Source: Oscillospiraceae bacterium
Lineage (GTDB): Bacteria; Bacillota; Clostridia; Oscillospirales; Ruminococcaceae
Reading direction: 5' to 3'
Length of the DNA: 17,861 nt
Assembly: GCA_016302225.1 (NCBI GenBank)
Contig: JAEDOB010000013.1
Location: 1 to 17,861, forward strand
The translations under genes and the position numbers were made by a program. The notes beneath the pieces were generated by a model. It ran no database searches. It saw only the letters and a program-made list of their open reading frames with translations, and was not told the DNA's origin. This document shows, piece after piece, positions 6,469 to 12,843 of this stretch (its first letter is position 1; every line of letters starts with the position of its first letter).

Positions 6469-7704
6469 TTATTGTGCCTTCGGTGTGCTGAATTCACTCA
6501 TTCGCCTGATAGTGCGTTCAGCCCATATCCTGTCCTTTTCATTTTCATAGCTTATGCTGACGATAGATGCCTGCATATCGCAGACAACTACTGCGCAGGT
6601 GGTGAAGAAATCCTTCTTCATCAGCTCGTCATGACGGCGCATATTGCCCATTCTGCATCTGCCCGCACCGCAGTCGAAATCGACCGCAGGACCCGTGCAG
6701 TCCTTGAAGATCTCCGAATCCAGCTCGGGGGGCGTAGTCGTGCGAACCGCCTTCATTCTTACGGTAATGCGGTCGGTCTTTTCGCCGTTTGTGAACAGCT
6801 GACACTCGTCCTCGGGGTCGGCGGCGGTCAGGAAATCACCCGGAAGGGTAACATTCAAATTGCCCATTCTGTAAACTACATCACTTCTTCTGTAACCGAT
6901 GGGATATTCCGGCTCCATTTCGGGGACATCTTCAATATCCTTCGGTTCCTGCCCCGCCAGCGCACAAATTTCCAGATATTCCTTTTTGGGGAACGGCAGA
7001 GTTCTGTCCAATTCAAGAGCCTTTTCCAGATGCGCCAGGACAGCACCATTGGCGTTCTTGTCCGTTTCCGAACGCTCGGAGGGCTTGAAGCAGCAAAGCG
7101 TCGCCATAAGATAAAGGGCGTTGTTTCGGCTGTAAAGGGCGTCTTTTTCACGGCTGCTCCAGATGAAGAAGTCCCTTGCAAAGTCCTCTATACCCTTTTC
7201 GGCGATACGCTTTTTCAGTCCCGCAATGGAAAATCTGCCTACGGGAGTAACGATAGTTCCGCCGATATTTTCGGGCATATAGCTGTTTGCGTCATAGCCC
7301 ATGCAGTACTGATATGCCGAAACGGGACGCTCCATGGGTATTCTCAGGATATTTGAGAGCCATACGTTCATATGCTCCTTTTTCAGCCTGTTGAAATTCT
7401 TGTGCAGGCAGTAGCCCGTGGGGTCGGTGATATGTATATCCATATTGGTGTTGTCCTCCAGCTCGCAGAGAAGGTCAACAGCAGCTGCATGGAAGCCCGC
7501 ACCTGCAATATTTGTCTGAGCCGAACCGCTTATTCTAGTGTCACCGACGGTCATCTTCATAATTCCGCAGTTGCAGAAAATAAGCATAATATTCTGCTCT
7601 CTCATACCCATTCTGCAGCCGTATTTTGCGGATAATCTTTTCAGCTCGGGGATAAGCTTGGATTTATTTCTGAGCTTTGCTGTAAATTCGATCTTTATTG
7701 ACAT
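6469..7704 (-). CDS. Hypothetical protein (411 aa), first gene of the PARG block
   Basis: This protein starts MSIKIEFTAKLRNKSKLIPE. It has a mixed alpha/beta N-terminal part with a GAGFHAAAVDLL segment (about 68-80), and a central region (about 190-255) that includes a helical, TPR-like stretch (AHLEKALELDRTLPFPKKEY). A C-terminal part (about 280-411) has alternating strands. There is no signal peptide or membrane helix. I cannot assign a family with confidence. A promoter with TTGACA and TAAAAT spaced by 17 bp lies about 50 bp upstream, and GGAAG precedes the ATG. The stop codon lies directly against the TA target duplication of the MITE-2 element. The original intergenic gap to paralogue C was about 17 nt, which suggests it works with the paralogues and the PARG enzyme. 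Confidence 0.75.
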   Translation of the reverse strand: MSIKIEFTAKLRNKSKLIPELKRLSAKYGCRMGMREQNIMLIFCNCGIMKMTVGDTRISGSAQTNIAGAGFHAAAVDLLCELEDNTNMDIHITDPTGYCLHKNFNRLKKEHMNVWLSNILRIPMERPVSAYQYCMGYDANSYMPENIGGTIVTPVGRFSIAGLKKRIAEKGIEDFARDFFIWSSREKDALYSRNNALYLMATLCCFKPSERSETDKNANGAVLAHLEKALELDRTLPFPKKEYLEICALAGQEPKDIEDVPEMEPEYPIGYRRSDVVYRMGNLNVTLPGDFLTAADPEDECQLFTNGEKTDRITVRMKAVRTTTPPELDSEIFKDCTGPAVDFDCGAGRCRMGNMRRHDELMKKDFFTTCAVVVCDMQASIVSISYENEKDRIWAERTIRRMSEFSTPKAQ

Positions 7705-7751
7705 ATTTATAACTTCCTTTCGGGGGATCTTCCGATAAATGCGTATGCTTT

Positions 7752-7780
7752 ATTTTAACATATTCCGACAGCTTTGTCAA
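7752..7780 (-). promoter_or_regulatory. Promoter of the 411-aa gene and PARG block
   Basis: On the minus strand, TTGACA (7775-7780) and TAAAAT (7752-7757) are separated by exactly 17 bp. They stand about 50 bp before the ATG at 7704. This fits a vegetative sigma-A promoter. Confidence 0.75.
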
Positions 7781-7839
7781 CAAAGTGCAGAAATCGGACA
7801 CAAAAATCAATTTTCACTAATCCCAAACAAATATACTTA

Positions 7840-7925
7840 TGTAGGGGCGACCATTGGTCGCCCGTAGTATCGTAAAAAAGCGAAAATTGCAGCGTATCTA
7901 CGGGACGGGAAACCCGTCCCCTACA
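7840..7925. repeat. TGTAGGGG paired-hairpin intergenic repeat
   Basis: The ends are inverted copies of TGTAGGGG. Each end contains an 8-bp stem with a 3-nt loop: GGGCGACC-ATT-GGTCGCCC (7845-7863) and GGGACGGG-AAA-CCCGTCCC (7902-7920). A related single hairpin unit lies at 17024-17048. Short palindromic elements beginning TGTAGGGG are frequent in Firmicutes genomes; their mobility is inferred. Confidence 0.65.
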
Positions 7926-8128
7926 ATAATTAGTTGATTCGATTAAATAGTTTTCAAAAATTGATTTCCGTGAAATCGGCAGAAATGCTCTTTGTCTTTT
8001 TCCGCTTATATACCGAAAACGTATTCGAATATATGTTTTACAGCGTTTCCTTGTGCAAATTGTACACAAATATCAGATAATATTAATAATTTTTCTATTA
8101 CAGAAATTAATTGTAATTCACAAACTGC

Positions 8129-8157
8129 TTGACAATACGCATAAAATAGTGTATCAT
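8129..8157 (+). promoter_or_regulatory. Promoter of the pilin gene
   Basis: TTGACA (8129-8134) and TATCAT (8152-8157) are separated by 17 bp and lie about 65 bp before the pilin start. The match to sigma-A consensus is good. Confidence 0.7.
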
Positions 8158-8221
8158 AAAATTATAATAATTATTGCTCAAATACTATAATTTTTATATA
8201 TTAAATATTGGGGGCGAATTT

Positions 8222-8716
8222 ATGAAGGAAAGGAAATTAAAGGGTTTTACACTTATCGAGCTGATTGTTGTAATAGCAATTGTTGCTTCTCTGGCAGCCA
8301 TTCTTACGCCCATGTTTTTTGGGATGGTAAAAGAATCCAGAACATCAAAATATCAGGCTCAGGCAAGGCATGTTTATGAAGGCGTTCAGCTGGCGCTTAC
8401 CAACCTTAATGCAGCCGGAGGCGATTATTCTCCGAATGCGATATACACAGGCGGTGCTGACGGTATCGGTCACAGCGGCGGCGGAGATGACTGCGATGTC
8501 CACAAATATCTCGGAAATGCCTTTGACGGATACTTCGGCTTTAAGGTAGACAGCTCGGGTATCGGCTGCGCATATGCCGTATGGAGCGACAGACCTATCA
8601 ACGATGCAGATGTTACTATCATGACGCCGCAGCAGGTTTCCGACAGTATGAACTCAGGTATGCCCATGGGCTGCTACTACCCCAATAATGACGTCACCTA
8701 CGATGCAGGTTCATAA
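8222..8716 (+). CDS. Type IV pilin-like protein with prepilin N-terminus
   Basis: This 164-aa protein has a class III prepilin leader: the short basic MKERKLKG, then FTLIELIVVIAIVASLAAIL. Cleavage is expected after Gly8 and N-methylation at Phe9, with the conserved Glu at mature position 5. One membrane helix (about 10-32) is followed by a 130-aa exported head domain with a Gly/Asp-rich loop (GGADGIGHSGGGDD) and three Cys. The ATG at 8222 has a GGGGGCG site 5-10 nt upstream; an in-frame ATG at 8174 would add 16 residues before the leader and is less likely. No assembly ATPase, prepilin peptidase or second pilin is in the window, so this is an orphan relying on genes elsewhere. It has its own promoter and terminator. 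Ruminococcus albus uses Pil-family proteins for cellulose adhesion, so a surface-binding role is possible but not shown. Confidence 0.88.
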   Translation: MKERKLKGFTLIELIVVIAIVASLAAILTPMFFGMVKESRTSKYQAQARHVYEGVQLALTNLNAAGGDYSPNAIYTGGADGIGHSGGGDDCDVHKYLGNAFDGYFGFKVDSSGIGCAYAVWSDRPINDADVTIMTPQQVSDSMNSGMPMGCYYPNNDVTYDAGS

Positions 8717-8731
8717 ATATCAAACTATCCT

Positions 8732-8763
8732 ATCCGCTGTTTTATAAAACGGCGGATTTTTTT
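8732..8763 (+). terminator. Rho-independent terminator of the pilin gene
   Basis: ATCCGC and GCGGAT enclose the nearly perfect palindrome GTTTTATAAAAC, giving a long stem (8732-8757) followed by at least six T residues. It separates the pilin gene from purA. Confidence 0.85.
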
Positions 8764-8783
8764 CGCTAAAATCCCGAAGATTA

Positions 8784-8812
8784 TTGACAATTCCGCATAA
8801 GTATGGTATAAT
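8784..8812 (+). promoter_or_regulatory. Promoter of purA
   Basis: TTGACA (8784-8789) and TATAAT (8807-8812) match the sigma-A consensus exactly, with a 17-bp spacer. They leave a 5' leader of about 65 nt, in which GCGGA and TCCGC (8826-8860 region) could form a small hairpin. No PurR box or purine riboswitch was recognised in the leader. Confidence 0.85.
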
Positions 8813-8884
8813 TCAATAGGTTAAAGCGGACGGTAAGTCTGCAGGCGGTTCATCCGCAATAATAAAATGAAATGAGGAAATAAA

Positions 8885-10159
8885 ATGCCCGCAAATATTG
8901 TTATCGGTACCCAGTGGGGAGATGAAGGCAAGGGTAAGGTCATTGACATTCTTGCTTCAAGAGCAGATGTTGTTATCCGTTCTCAGGGCGGAAATAACGC
9001 AGGTCACACCGTTGAAAGCAATGGCGAGGTCTACAAGCTTCACCTTATCCCCTCGGGTATTCTCTATAAAGATACCCTCTGCCTTATCGGCGCAGGCGTT
9101 GTTCTCGACCCTAAGGACCTTCTCGGTGAGATCGACGGAATGAGCGCAAGAGGTATCTCCTTCGACAATCTGAAAATTGACCCCAGAGCGCACATTATTA
9201 TGCCCTGGCACATCAAGCTGGACGGACTGTCCGAGAAATTCAGAGGTGGCTCCGACATCGGCACCACGGGCAGAGGTATCGGTCCTACATATATGGACAA
9301 GTACGAACGCTGCGGCATACGCTTCTATGACCTTGTTCACCCCGAGATCTTCGCCGAAAAGGCAAGAACAACGGGCAAGCTGAAAAACAAGATAATCACC
9401 GAGGTCTACGGCGGCGAGCCCGTTGACATTGAAGCGACCATCAAGGAATACACCGAATACGGCAAACGTCTTGCAGGCTATCTGGCGGACGTTTCCGTTA
9501 TAGCTTACGAAGCTCACAAGGCGGGCAAAACTATCCTCTTTGAGGGCGCACAGGCTACCCTCCTTGACATTGATTTCGGAACATACCCCTACGTTACCAG
9601 CTCCCACCCTCTGGCTGCGGGCGTTTGCGTAGGAACAGGCGTTGGCCCCCGTGTTATAGACAAGGTTTACGGCGTTGCCAAGGCTTATACCACAAGAGTG
9701 GGCAAGGGTCCCTTCCCCACCGAGCTTAACGACGAAACGGGAGATTTCATCAGAAATCAGGGTCACGAGTTCGGCACGGTAACAGGACGTCCCAGAAGAA
9801 CAGGCTGGTTTGATGCTGTTATCGTTCGTCATGCCGTTCGTGTAAACGGTCTTGACTGCCTTGTTATCAACAAGCTGGACACTCTCAGCGGACTTGACAA
9901 GCTGAAGATCTGCGTTGCCTACAAGAAGCCCGACGGAACTATCTTAAAGGATTACCCCGCCGCTCTGGAGGAGCTTGCGGAATGTGAGCCCGTTTACGAA
10001 GAGTTTGAAGGCTTTAGCGAAGATATTTCGGGCTGCAAGAGCTTTGACGAGCTGCCCGAGGTTTGCAAGAAGTATATCGAAAAGCTGGAAGAGCTTTGCG
10101 AATGCCATATCGGCATGGTAGGCGTTGGCCCCGACAGAACTCAGCAGCTGGAAAGATAA
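8885..10159 (+). CDS. purA: Adenylosuccinate synthetase
   Basis: This 424-aa enzyme joins IMP and aspartate using GTP to form adenylosuccinate, the first committed step from IMP to AMP, in the cytoplasm. The N-terminal phosphate loop QWGDEGKGK has the catalytic Asp13, and GNNAGHTV carries the catalytic His41. Later family blocks are GGSDIGTTGRGIGPTYMDK, TRVGKGPFPTE, GRPRRTGWFD and INKLDTLSGLDKL. The length is normal and no residue is missing. GAGG lies about 8 nt before the ATG. It has its own consensus promoter and a hairpin after the stop, so it is probably monocistronic. It is not in a pur operon here, which is common for purA. Confidence 0.97.
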   Translation: MPANIVIGTQWGDEGKGKVIDILASRADVVIRSQGGNNAGHTVESNGEVYKLHLIPSGILYKDTLCLIGAGVVLDPKDLLGEIDGMSARGISFDNLKIDPRAHIIMPWHIKLDGLSEKFRGGSDIGTTGRGIGPTYMDKYERCGIRFYDLVHPEIFAEKARTTGKLKNKIITEVYGGEPVDIEATIKEYTEYGKRLAGYLADVSVIAYEAHKAGKTILFEGAQATLLDIDFGTYPYVTSSHPLAAGVCVGTGVGPRVIDKVYGVAKAYTTRVGKGPFPTELNDETGDFIRNQGHEFGTVTGRPRRTGWFDAVIVRHAVRVNGLDCLVINKLDTLSGLDKLKICVAYKKPDGTILKDYPAALEELAECEPVYEEFEGFSEDISGCKSFDELPEVCKKYIEKLEELCECHIGMVGVGPDRTQQLER

Positions 10160-10181
10160 TTTTTCCGAAATAAAAATAACG

Positions 10182-10216
10182 CCTCCCCGTCGCAATGATG
10201 GGGAGGATTTGCTTTA
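10182..10216 (+). terminator. Probable terminator of purA
   Basis: CCTCCCC (10182-10188) pairs with GGGGAGG (10201-10207) and is followed by a weak T-rich tail (ATTTGCTTT). The stem is good but the tail is imperfect, so some read-through into the ADP-ribosylglycohydrolase gene is possible. Confidence 0.6.
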
Positions 10217-10244
10217 CAGGACAAAAACGCAGGGGAGTGTTAGT

Positions 10245-11057
10245 ATGTACGGTGCAATTTATGGCGACATAATCGGTTCATATTATGAAGTGCATTGTAC
10301 CAAAGATGTAAGCTTTGAATTTCATCGTGACAGCACCTTCACCGATGATACCGTACTGACCGCAGCTGTATGCAAAGCAATACTTGATAACCCGCTCCCA
10401 ATTAAAAGCAAGGAAATTAATGAGCGTGCATTTGAATACGCTGTCAGATATAAACAGTATTATTCCTTTTATCCCAATGCAGGATTTGGGCAGATGTTTT
10501 CCAAATGGGCAGCCGACCGTTCCGACCTCAGTAAACAGCACAGCTACGGCAACGGAGCAGCAATGCGGGCAGCACCCATAGGATACGCCTATGATGATAT
10601 TGAACAGGTTTTATTGCAGGCAAAAGCAAGTGCATTATACACTCATAACCACAAAGAAGCAATAAAAGGCGCACAGGCTGTTGCATCGGCAGTTTTTCTT
10701 GCCAAAAGCGGAGCAGCCAAATCCGATATTCGTAAATATGTATGCCGCAAATTCAAATATGACCTTGACAGTTCCGTTGATGAAATTCGTATTGGATATA
10801 CATTTGACAGCCGAGCTGACCGCAGTGTACCTCAATCTATAATTGCTTTTCTTGATTCGGAGGATTATGAAGGTGCCGTCCGAAATGCAGTTTCGCTTGG
10901 CGGCGATGCCGATACAATGGCTTGTATTTCGGGTGCAATTGCCGAAGCGTTTTATCATAATATACCCGACCAAATCGTTAAATTCTGCAATAGCCGAATA
11001 GACTATACCATAAAAAACGTGGTAAATGAATTTAAAAGGAGTTATTCTTTACCGTAA
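10245..11057 (+). CDS. ADP-ribosylglycohydrolase (ARH/DraG family)
   Basis: This 270-aa protein has the ARH/DraG signatures: N-terminal GAIYGDIIGS, the metal-binding TFTDDT (31-36), SYGNGAAMR (100-108), THNHKEAIKGAQA (133-145) and SLGGDADTMA (217-226) with the second set of metal-binding Asp residues. Enzymes of this fold use two Mg2+ or Mn2+ ions to remove ADP-ribose from protein side chains or small molecules. The ATG at 10245 is chosen because GGGGAG lies 7-10 nt upstream and the family begins at the GAIYGD block; a longer frame from 10125 would overlap purA. It follows purA by 85 bp and ends before a bidirectional terminator. The substrate cannot be told from sequence. It is unrelated in fold to the PARG-like enzyme at 2662-3510. 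Confidence 0.92.
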   Translation: MYGAIYGDIIGSYYEVHCTKDVSFEFHRDSTFTDDTVLTAAVCKAILDNPLPIKSKEINERAFEYAVRYKQYYSFYPNAGFGQMFSKWAADRSDLSKQHSYGNGAAMRAAPIGYAYDDIEQVLLQAKASALYTHNHKEAIKGAQAVASAVFLAKSGAAKSDIRKYVCRKFKYDLDSSVDEIRIGYTFDSRADRSVPQSIIAFLDSEDYEGAVRNAVSLGGDADTMACISGAIAEAFYHNIPDQIVKFCNSRIDYTIKNVVNEFKRSYSLP

Positions 11058-11067
11058 ATATCAGTAA

Positions 11068-11119
11068 AATACCCTGTCTGCAAGCCCATATTTCGTGAGA
11101 AGCAGACAGGGTATTTTTA
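11068..11119. terminator. Bidirectional terminator between convergent genes
   Basis: AATACCCTGTCTGC (11068-11081) pairs perfectly with GCAGACAGGGTATT (11102-11115). T tracts follow on both strands. It serves the ADP-ribosylglycohydrolase gene on the plus strand and the 3D-domain gene on the minus strand. Confidence 0.9.
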
Positions 11120-11130
11120 TTATCTTCATA

Positions 11131-12126
11131 TCAATTCAGCACATAAATATTCACCTGACGTGCGCCCCAGTCGCAGGAAGCGTCATAGCTTTCCATAAAC
11201 AGGTCAACAGCAATGCGTCCGTCAAGAAGAGCCGTGCCCGTGTCTGCGGCAATAGCGTAGCCGTAAACTGCGGAATTATCGGTAGTCGCAATATACAGCT
11301 CGGTGCCGTAAGGAATGATCGCAGGGTCAACGGCAACATATCCTACCATTGCAGTCCTGCCGCTGGCGGTCTTTGCGCCCGGCTTTGCGGAATATGCGCA
11401 GGATTTTCCCGTAATAACATGACTGTAAGAAACAGGTGCGCCGTTCTCGTCAAAAACCAGACTGTCGGGAGCTTTAAGCTGCGAAATGGGCTTAGCGGGA
11501 CAGGTGCCGTTCAGAACGACCTTGTCAACAGGCTCGGTTACTGCCTTGCTAACGACCTCGGACTTTGTTTCCTTGCCGTCTATGTAGGTCACAAGCTCGG
11601 TTATCTCAACGGAGCCTTCCTCGCCCTCCACAACGACCTCGCTGTGTCCCACAACATAGTTGGGGTCATTCTTGTAATTGGTCTTGTAGTCGATGGTTTC
11701 AACTGTGACCTCATACTGCTTTTCAACACGGTTGATAACAATGTCGGTGTTCTTGTTTATCTTCTCATTAAGTCCCACGTTGATAAGGTCATCATCGTCA
11801 ACGGTAACGCCTGCGCCCTTGAGAACGTCAGCGACCGTTGCGTCCGAACCCTCCTCGTAGGAAAGCTTGTGGTTCTTGCCGTCCGCAGTGAGAGTTACCT
11901 CAAAGAACTGCGGCTCGGGTATTTCCTCAGGCTCCTCATAATAGTACGCAGACAGCCTATCCTCAATTGCGGAGGGGTCATATGCGTCCTGTCCGTCGCC
12001 TGCAATGCCGCCCATAAGTGCAGCAAGTGCCAGTGCGGTGAATGCGGAGCCTGCTATTTTTATAACAGCCTTTTTCTGTGCGGATCCAACTTCAGCCGAA
12101 TCGTTAATTCGTGTAAATCTGCTCAT
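11131..12126 (-). CDS. G5 and 3D domain cell-wall protein (YabE/RpfB-like)
   Basis: This 331-aa protein has a short cytoplasmic N-terminus and one membrane segment or signal anchor (about 22-43). A DUF348 ubiquitin-like domain (about 75-133) follows, then a G5 domain (about 136-206) and a C-terminal 3D domain (about 240-331). The 3D domain keeps its three aspartates in VDPAIIPYGT (Asp267), AADTG (Asp295) and AVDLF (Asp308). This is the layout of YabE-like proteins, related to Rpf/MltA-type enzymes that act on peptidoglycan. It is predicted to act outside the membrane in wall turnover. AAAGGAAC precedes the ATG. A consensus promoter lies about 140 bp upstream, and the leader between them contains three palindromes. 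The name YabE is a domain-based analogy, not proven orthology. Confidence 0.9.
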   Translation of the reverse strand: MSRFTRINDSAEVGSAQKKAVIKIAGSAFTALALAALMGGIAGDGQDAYDPSAIEDRLSAYYYEEPEEIPEPQFFEVTLTADGKNHKLSYEEGSDATVADVLKGAGVTVDDDDLINVGLNEKINKNTDIVINRVEKQYEVTVETIDYKTNYKNDPNYVVGHSEVVVEGEEGSVEITELVTYIDGKETKSEVVSKAVTEPVDKVVLNGTCPAKPISQLKAPDSLVFDENGAPVSYSHVITGKSCAYSAKPGAKTASGRTAMVGYVAVDPAIIPYGTELYIATTDNSAVYGYAIAADTGTALLDGRIAVDLFMESYDASCDWGARQVNIYVLN

Positions 12127-12260
12127 AAATCGGTAGTTCCTTTCAAATACAAAGCTAAGGTGCGCCGATAAAATTTATCGGTATCCCATACAGAACATCG
12201 TTCTGATAGTTACAAAATAATTACAGCGGCCGCTGTTTTCGTAACCGTTTTGTAGTCTTT
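12127..12260 (-). promoter_or_regulatory. Hairpin-rich 5' leader of the 3D-domain gene
   Basis: Between the promoter and the ATG, the predicted leader of about 130 nt holds three palindromes: ACAGCGGCCGCTGT (12223-12236), flanked by GTTAC and GTAAC; CAGAAC-ATC-GTTCTG (12191-12205); and CCGATAAA-A-TTTATCGG (12165-12181). Together they look like a structured regulatory RNA. I could not match it to a known riboswitch. The second palindrome resembles a LexA box but has 3 rather than 4 bases between its half-sites. Confidence 0.45.
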
Positions 12261-12264
12261 CGTT

Positions 12265-12293
12265 ATTATAGCTAAATTCAGCTCATTTGTCAA
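12265..12293 (-). promoter_or_regulatory. Promoter of the 3D-domain gene
   Basis: On the minus strand, TTGACA (12288-12293) and TATAAT (12265-12270) are separated by exactly 17 bp. This perfect sigma-A match places the transcript start near 12257. Confidence 0.85.
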
Positions 12294-12736
12294 CCGAAAA
12301 ACCGAGGGGTGATTTGTTGAACCTGCACAAAAGATACTTGCCCGCTCGACGGATAACCCCCGTATTTAACTTTGTTTTCGTGGAACCTACACAGAAAATT
12401 AACATTAGCTTATGCAAAACAGACAAAACCCCGAAACCGTTTACCGCACGCCCGATTTTACCTGTAATAAATTGTCATTTTTAAGAACATTTCCCCGCTT
12501 TTTAGGTGAAATATTTTGCAAAAATCTTTTATCGGTTGGTATATCTGCACAATTACACCTTGCGATCACCCCGATAAATATGCAAAAGAAACAAACTTTA
12601 CATTTGCCGTCGGATACAACTGTTTGCTGCCTATCTTGCTTTGTTTTTTACATTATATATAGTATATACTATAATAAAAACAGCAGGACACCGCTAAGGG
12701 GCGACCCCTTTGTCATTTCGTTTATAGATAATACTA
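12294..12736. other. Gene-free stretch
   Basis: Short frames here (for example 12412-12741) have no ribosome binding site or domain. I note two near-identical motifs, GTTGAACCTGCACA (12316-12329) and GTGGAACCTACACA (12380-12393). There is also a perfect AT-rich palindrome TATAGTATATACTATA (12658-12673) and a small stem AAGGGG-CGA-CCCCTT (about 12696-12710). No RNA gene was recognised. It could hold a decayed gene or a small RNA. Confidence 0.4.
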
Positions 12737-12825
12737 AGTAGCTGCTGAATAAATTGACAATTCTGCTTGTTGCCTGAGTGACGTATTTAGGCGGGGGGTG
12801 GAACACCTATTGATTGGTATTCCCC
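12737..12825 (+). mobile_element. MITE-1 copy 3, degenerate, one hairpin arm lost
   Basis: The left end (GCTGCTGAATAAATTG region), the core CTTGTTGCCTGAGTGACGTA and the right end ATTGATTGGTATTCCCC align with the other copies. The left arm of the central hairpin is missing and only GGAACACC remains of the right arm. TA precedes the element (12735-12736), but the right flank no longer reads TA. It sits 18 bp after the stop codon of the ABC permease gene. Confidence 0.65.
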
Positions 12826-12843
12826 CGATCACAAACGAGGAGA

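Larger units (their letters stand above)
7705..8221. other. Intergenic region between divergent genes
   Basis: It holds the minus-strand promoter at 7752-7780, the paired-hairpin repeat at 7840-7925 and the plus-strand pilin promoter at 8129-8157. A 104-aa minus-strand frame (7755-8069) crosses the repeat, has no ribosome binding site or domain, and is not taken as a gene. The stretch 7926-8128 is AT-rich with nothing recognisable. Confidence 0.6.

Noticed and set aside
6412..7356. Plus-strand open frame of 314 aa starting in MITE-1 copy 2
   Set aside because: Its first residues come from the MITE hairpin and the rest is antisense to the 411-aa gene. The MITE simply supplies a start codon.
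7840..7925. CRISPR array or tRNA-like structure
   Set aside because: There are only two unlike hairpins with inverted ends, with no regularly spaced direct repeats and no tRNA motifs. No CRISPR array was seen anywhere in the window.
8957..9832. Long minus-strand open frame (291 aa) opposite purA
   Set aside because: It is antisense to a clear purA gene, has no ribosome binding site or domain, and its openness follows from purA codon bias.
11095..12171. Plus-strand open frame of 358 aa opposite the 3D-domain gene
   Set aside because: The minus strand encodes recognisable DUF348, G5 and 3D domains with a promoter and RBS. The plus frame is Cys/Asn-rich and has no domain.
12191..12205. LexA (SOS) box before the 3D-domain gene
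   Set aside because: GAAC and GTTC are separated by 3 rather than the 4 bases of the Gram-positive LexA site, and the position is inside the predicted leader rather than the promoter.
12127..12260. c-di-AMP (ydaO/yuaA) riboswitch
   Set aside because: The gene type would fit, but the conserved G-rich motifs of that riboswitch are not visible in the leader.
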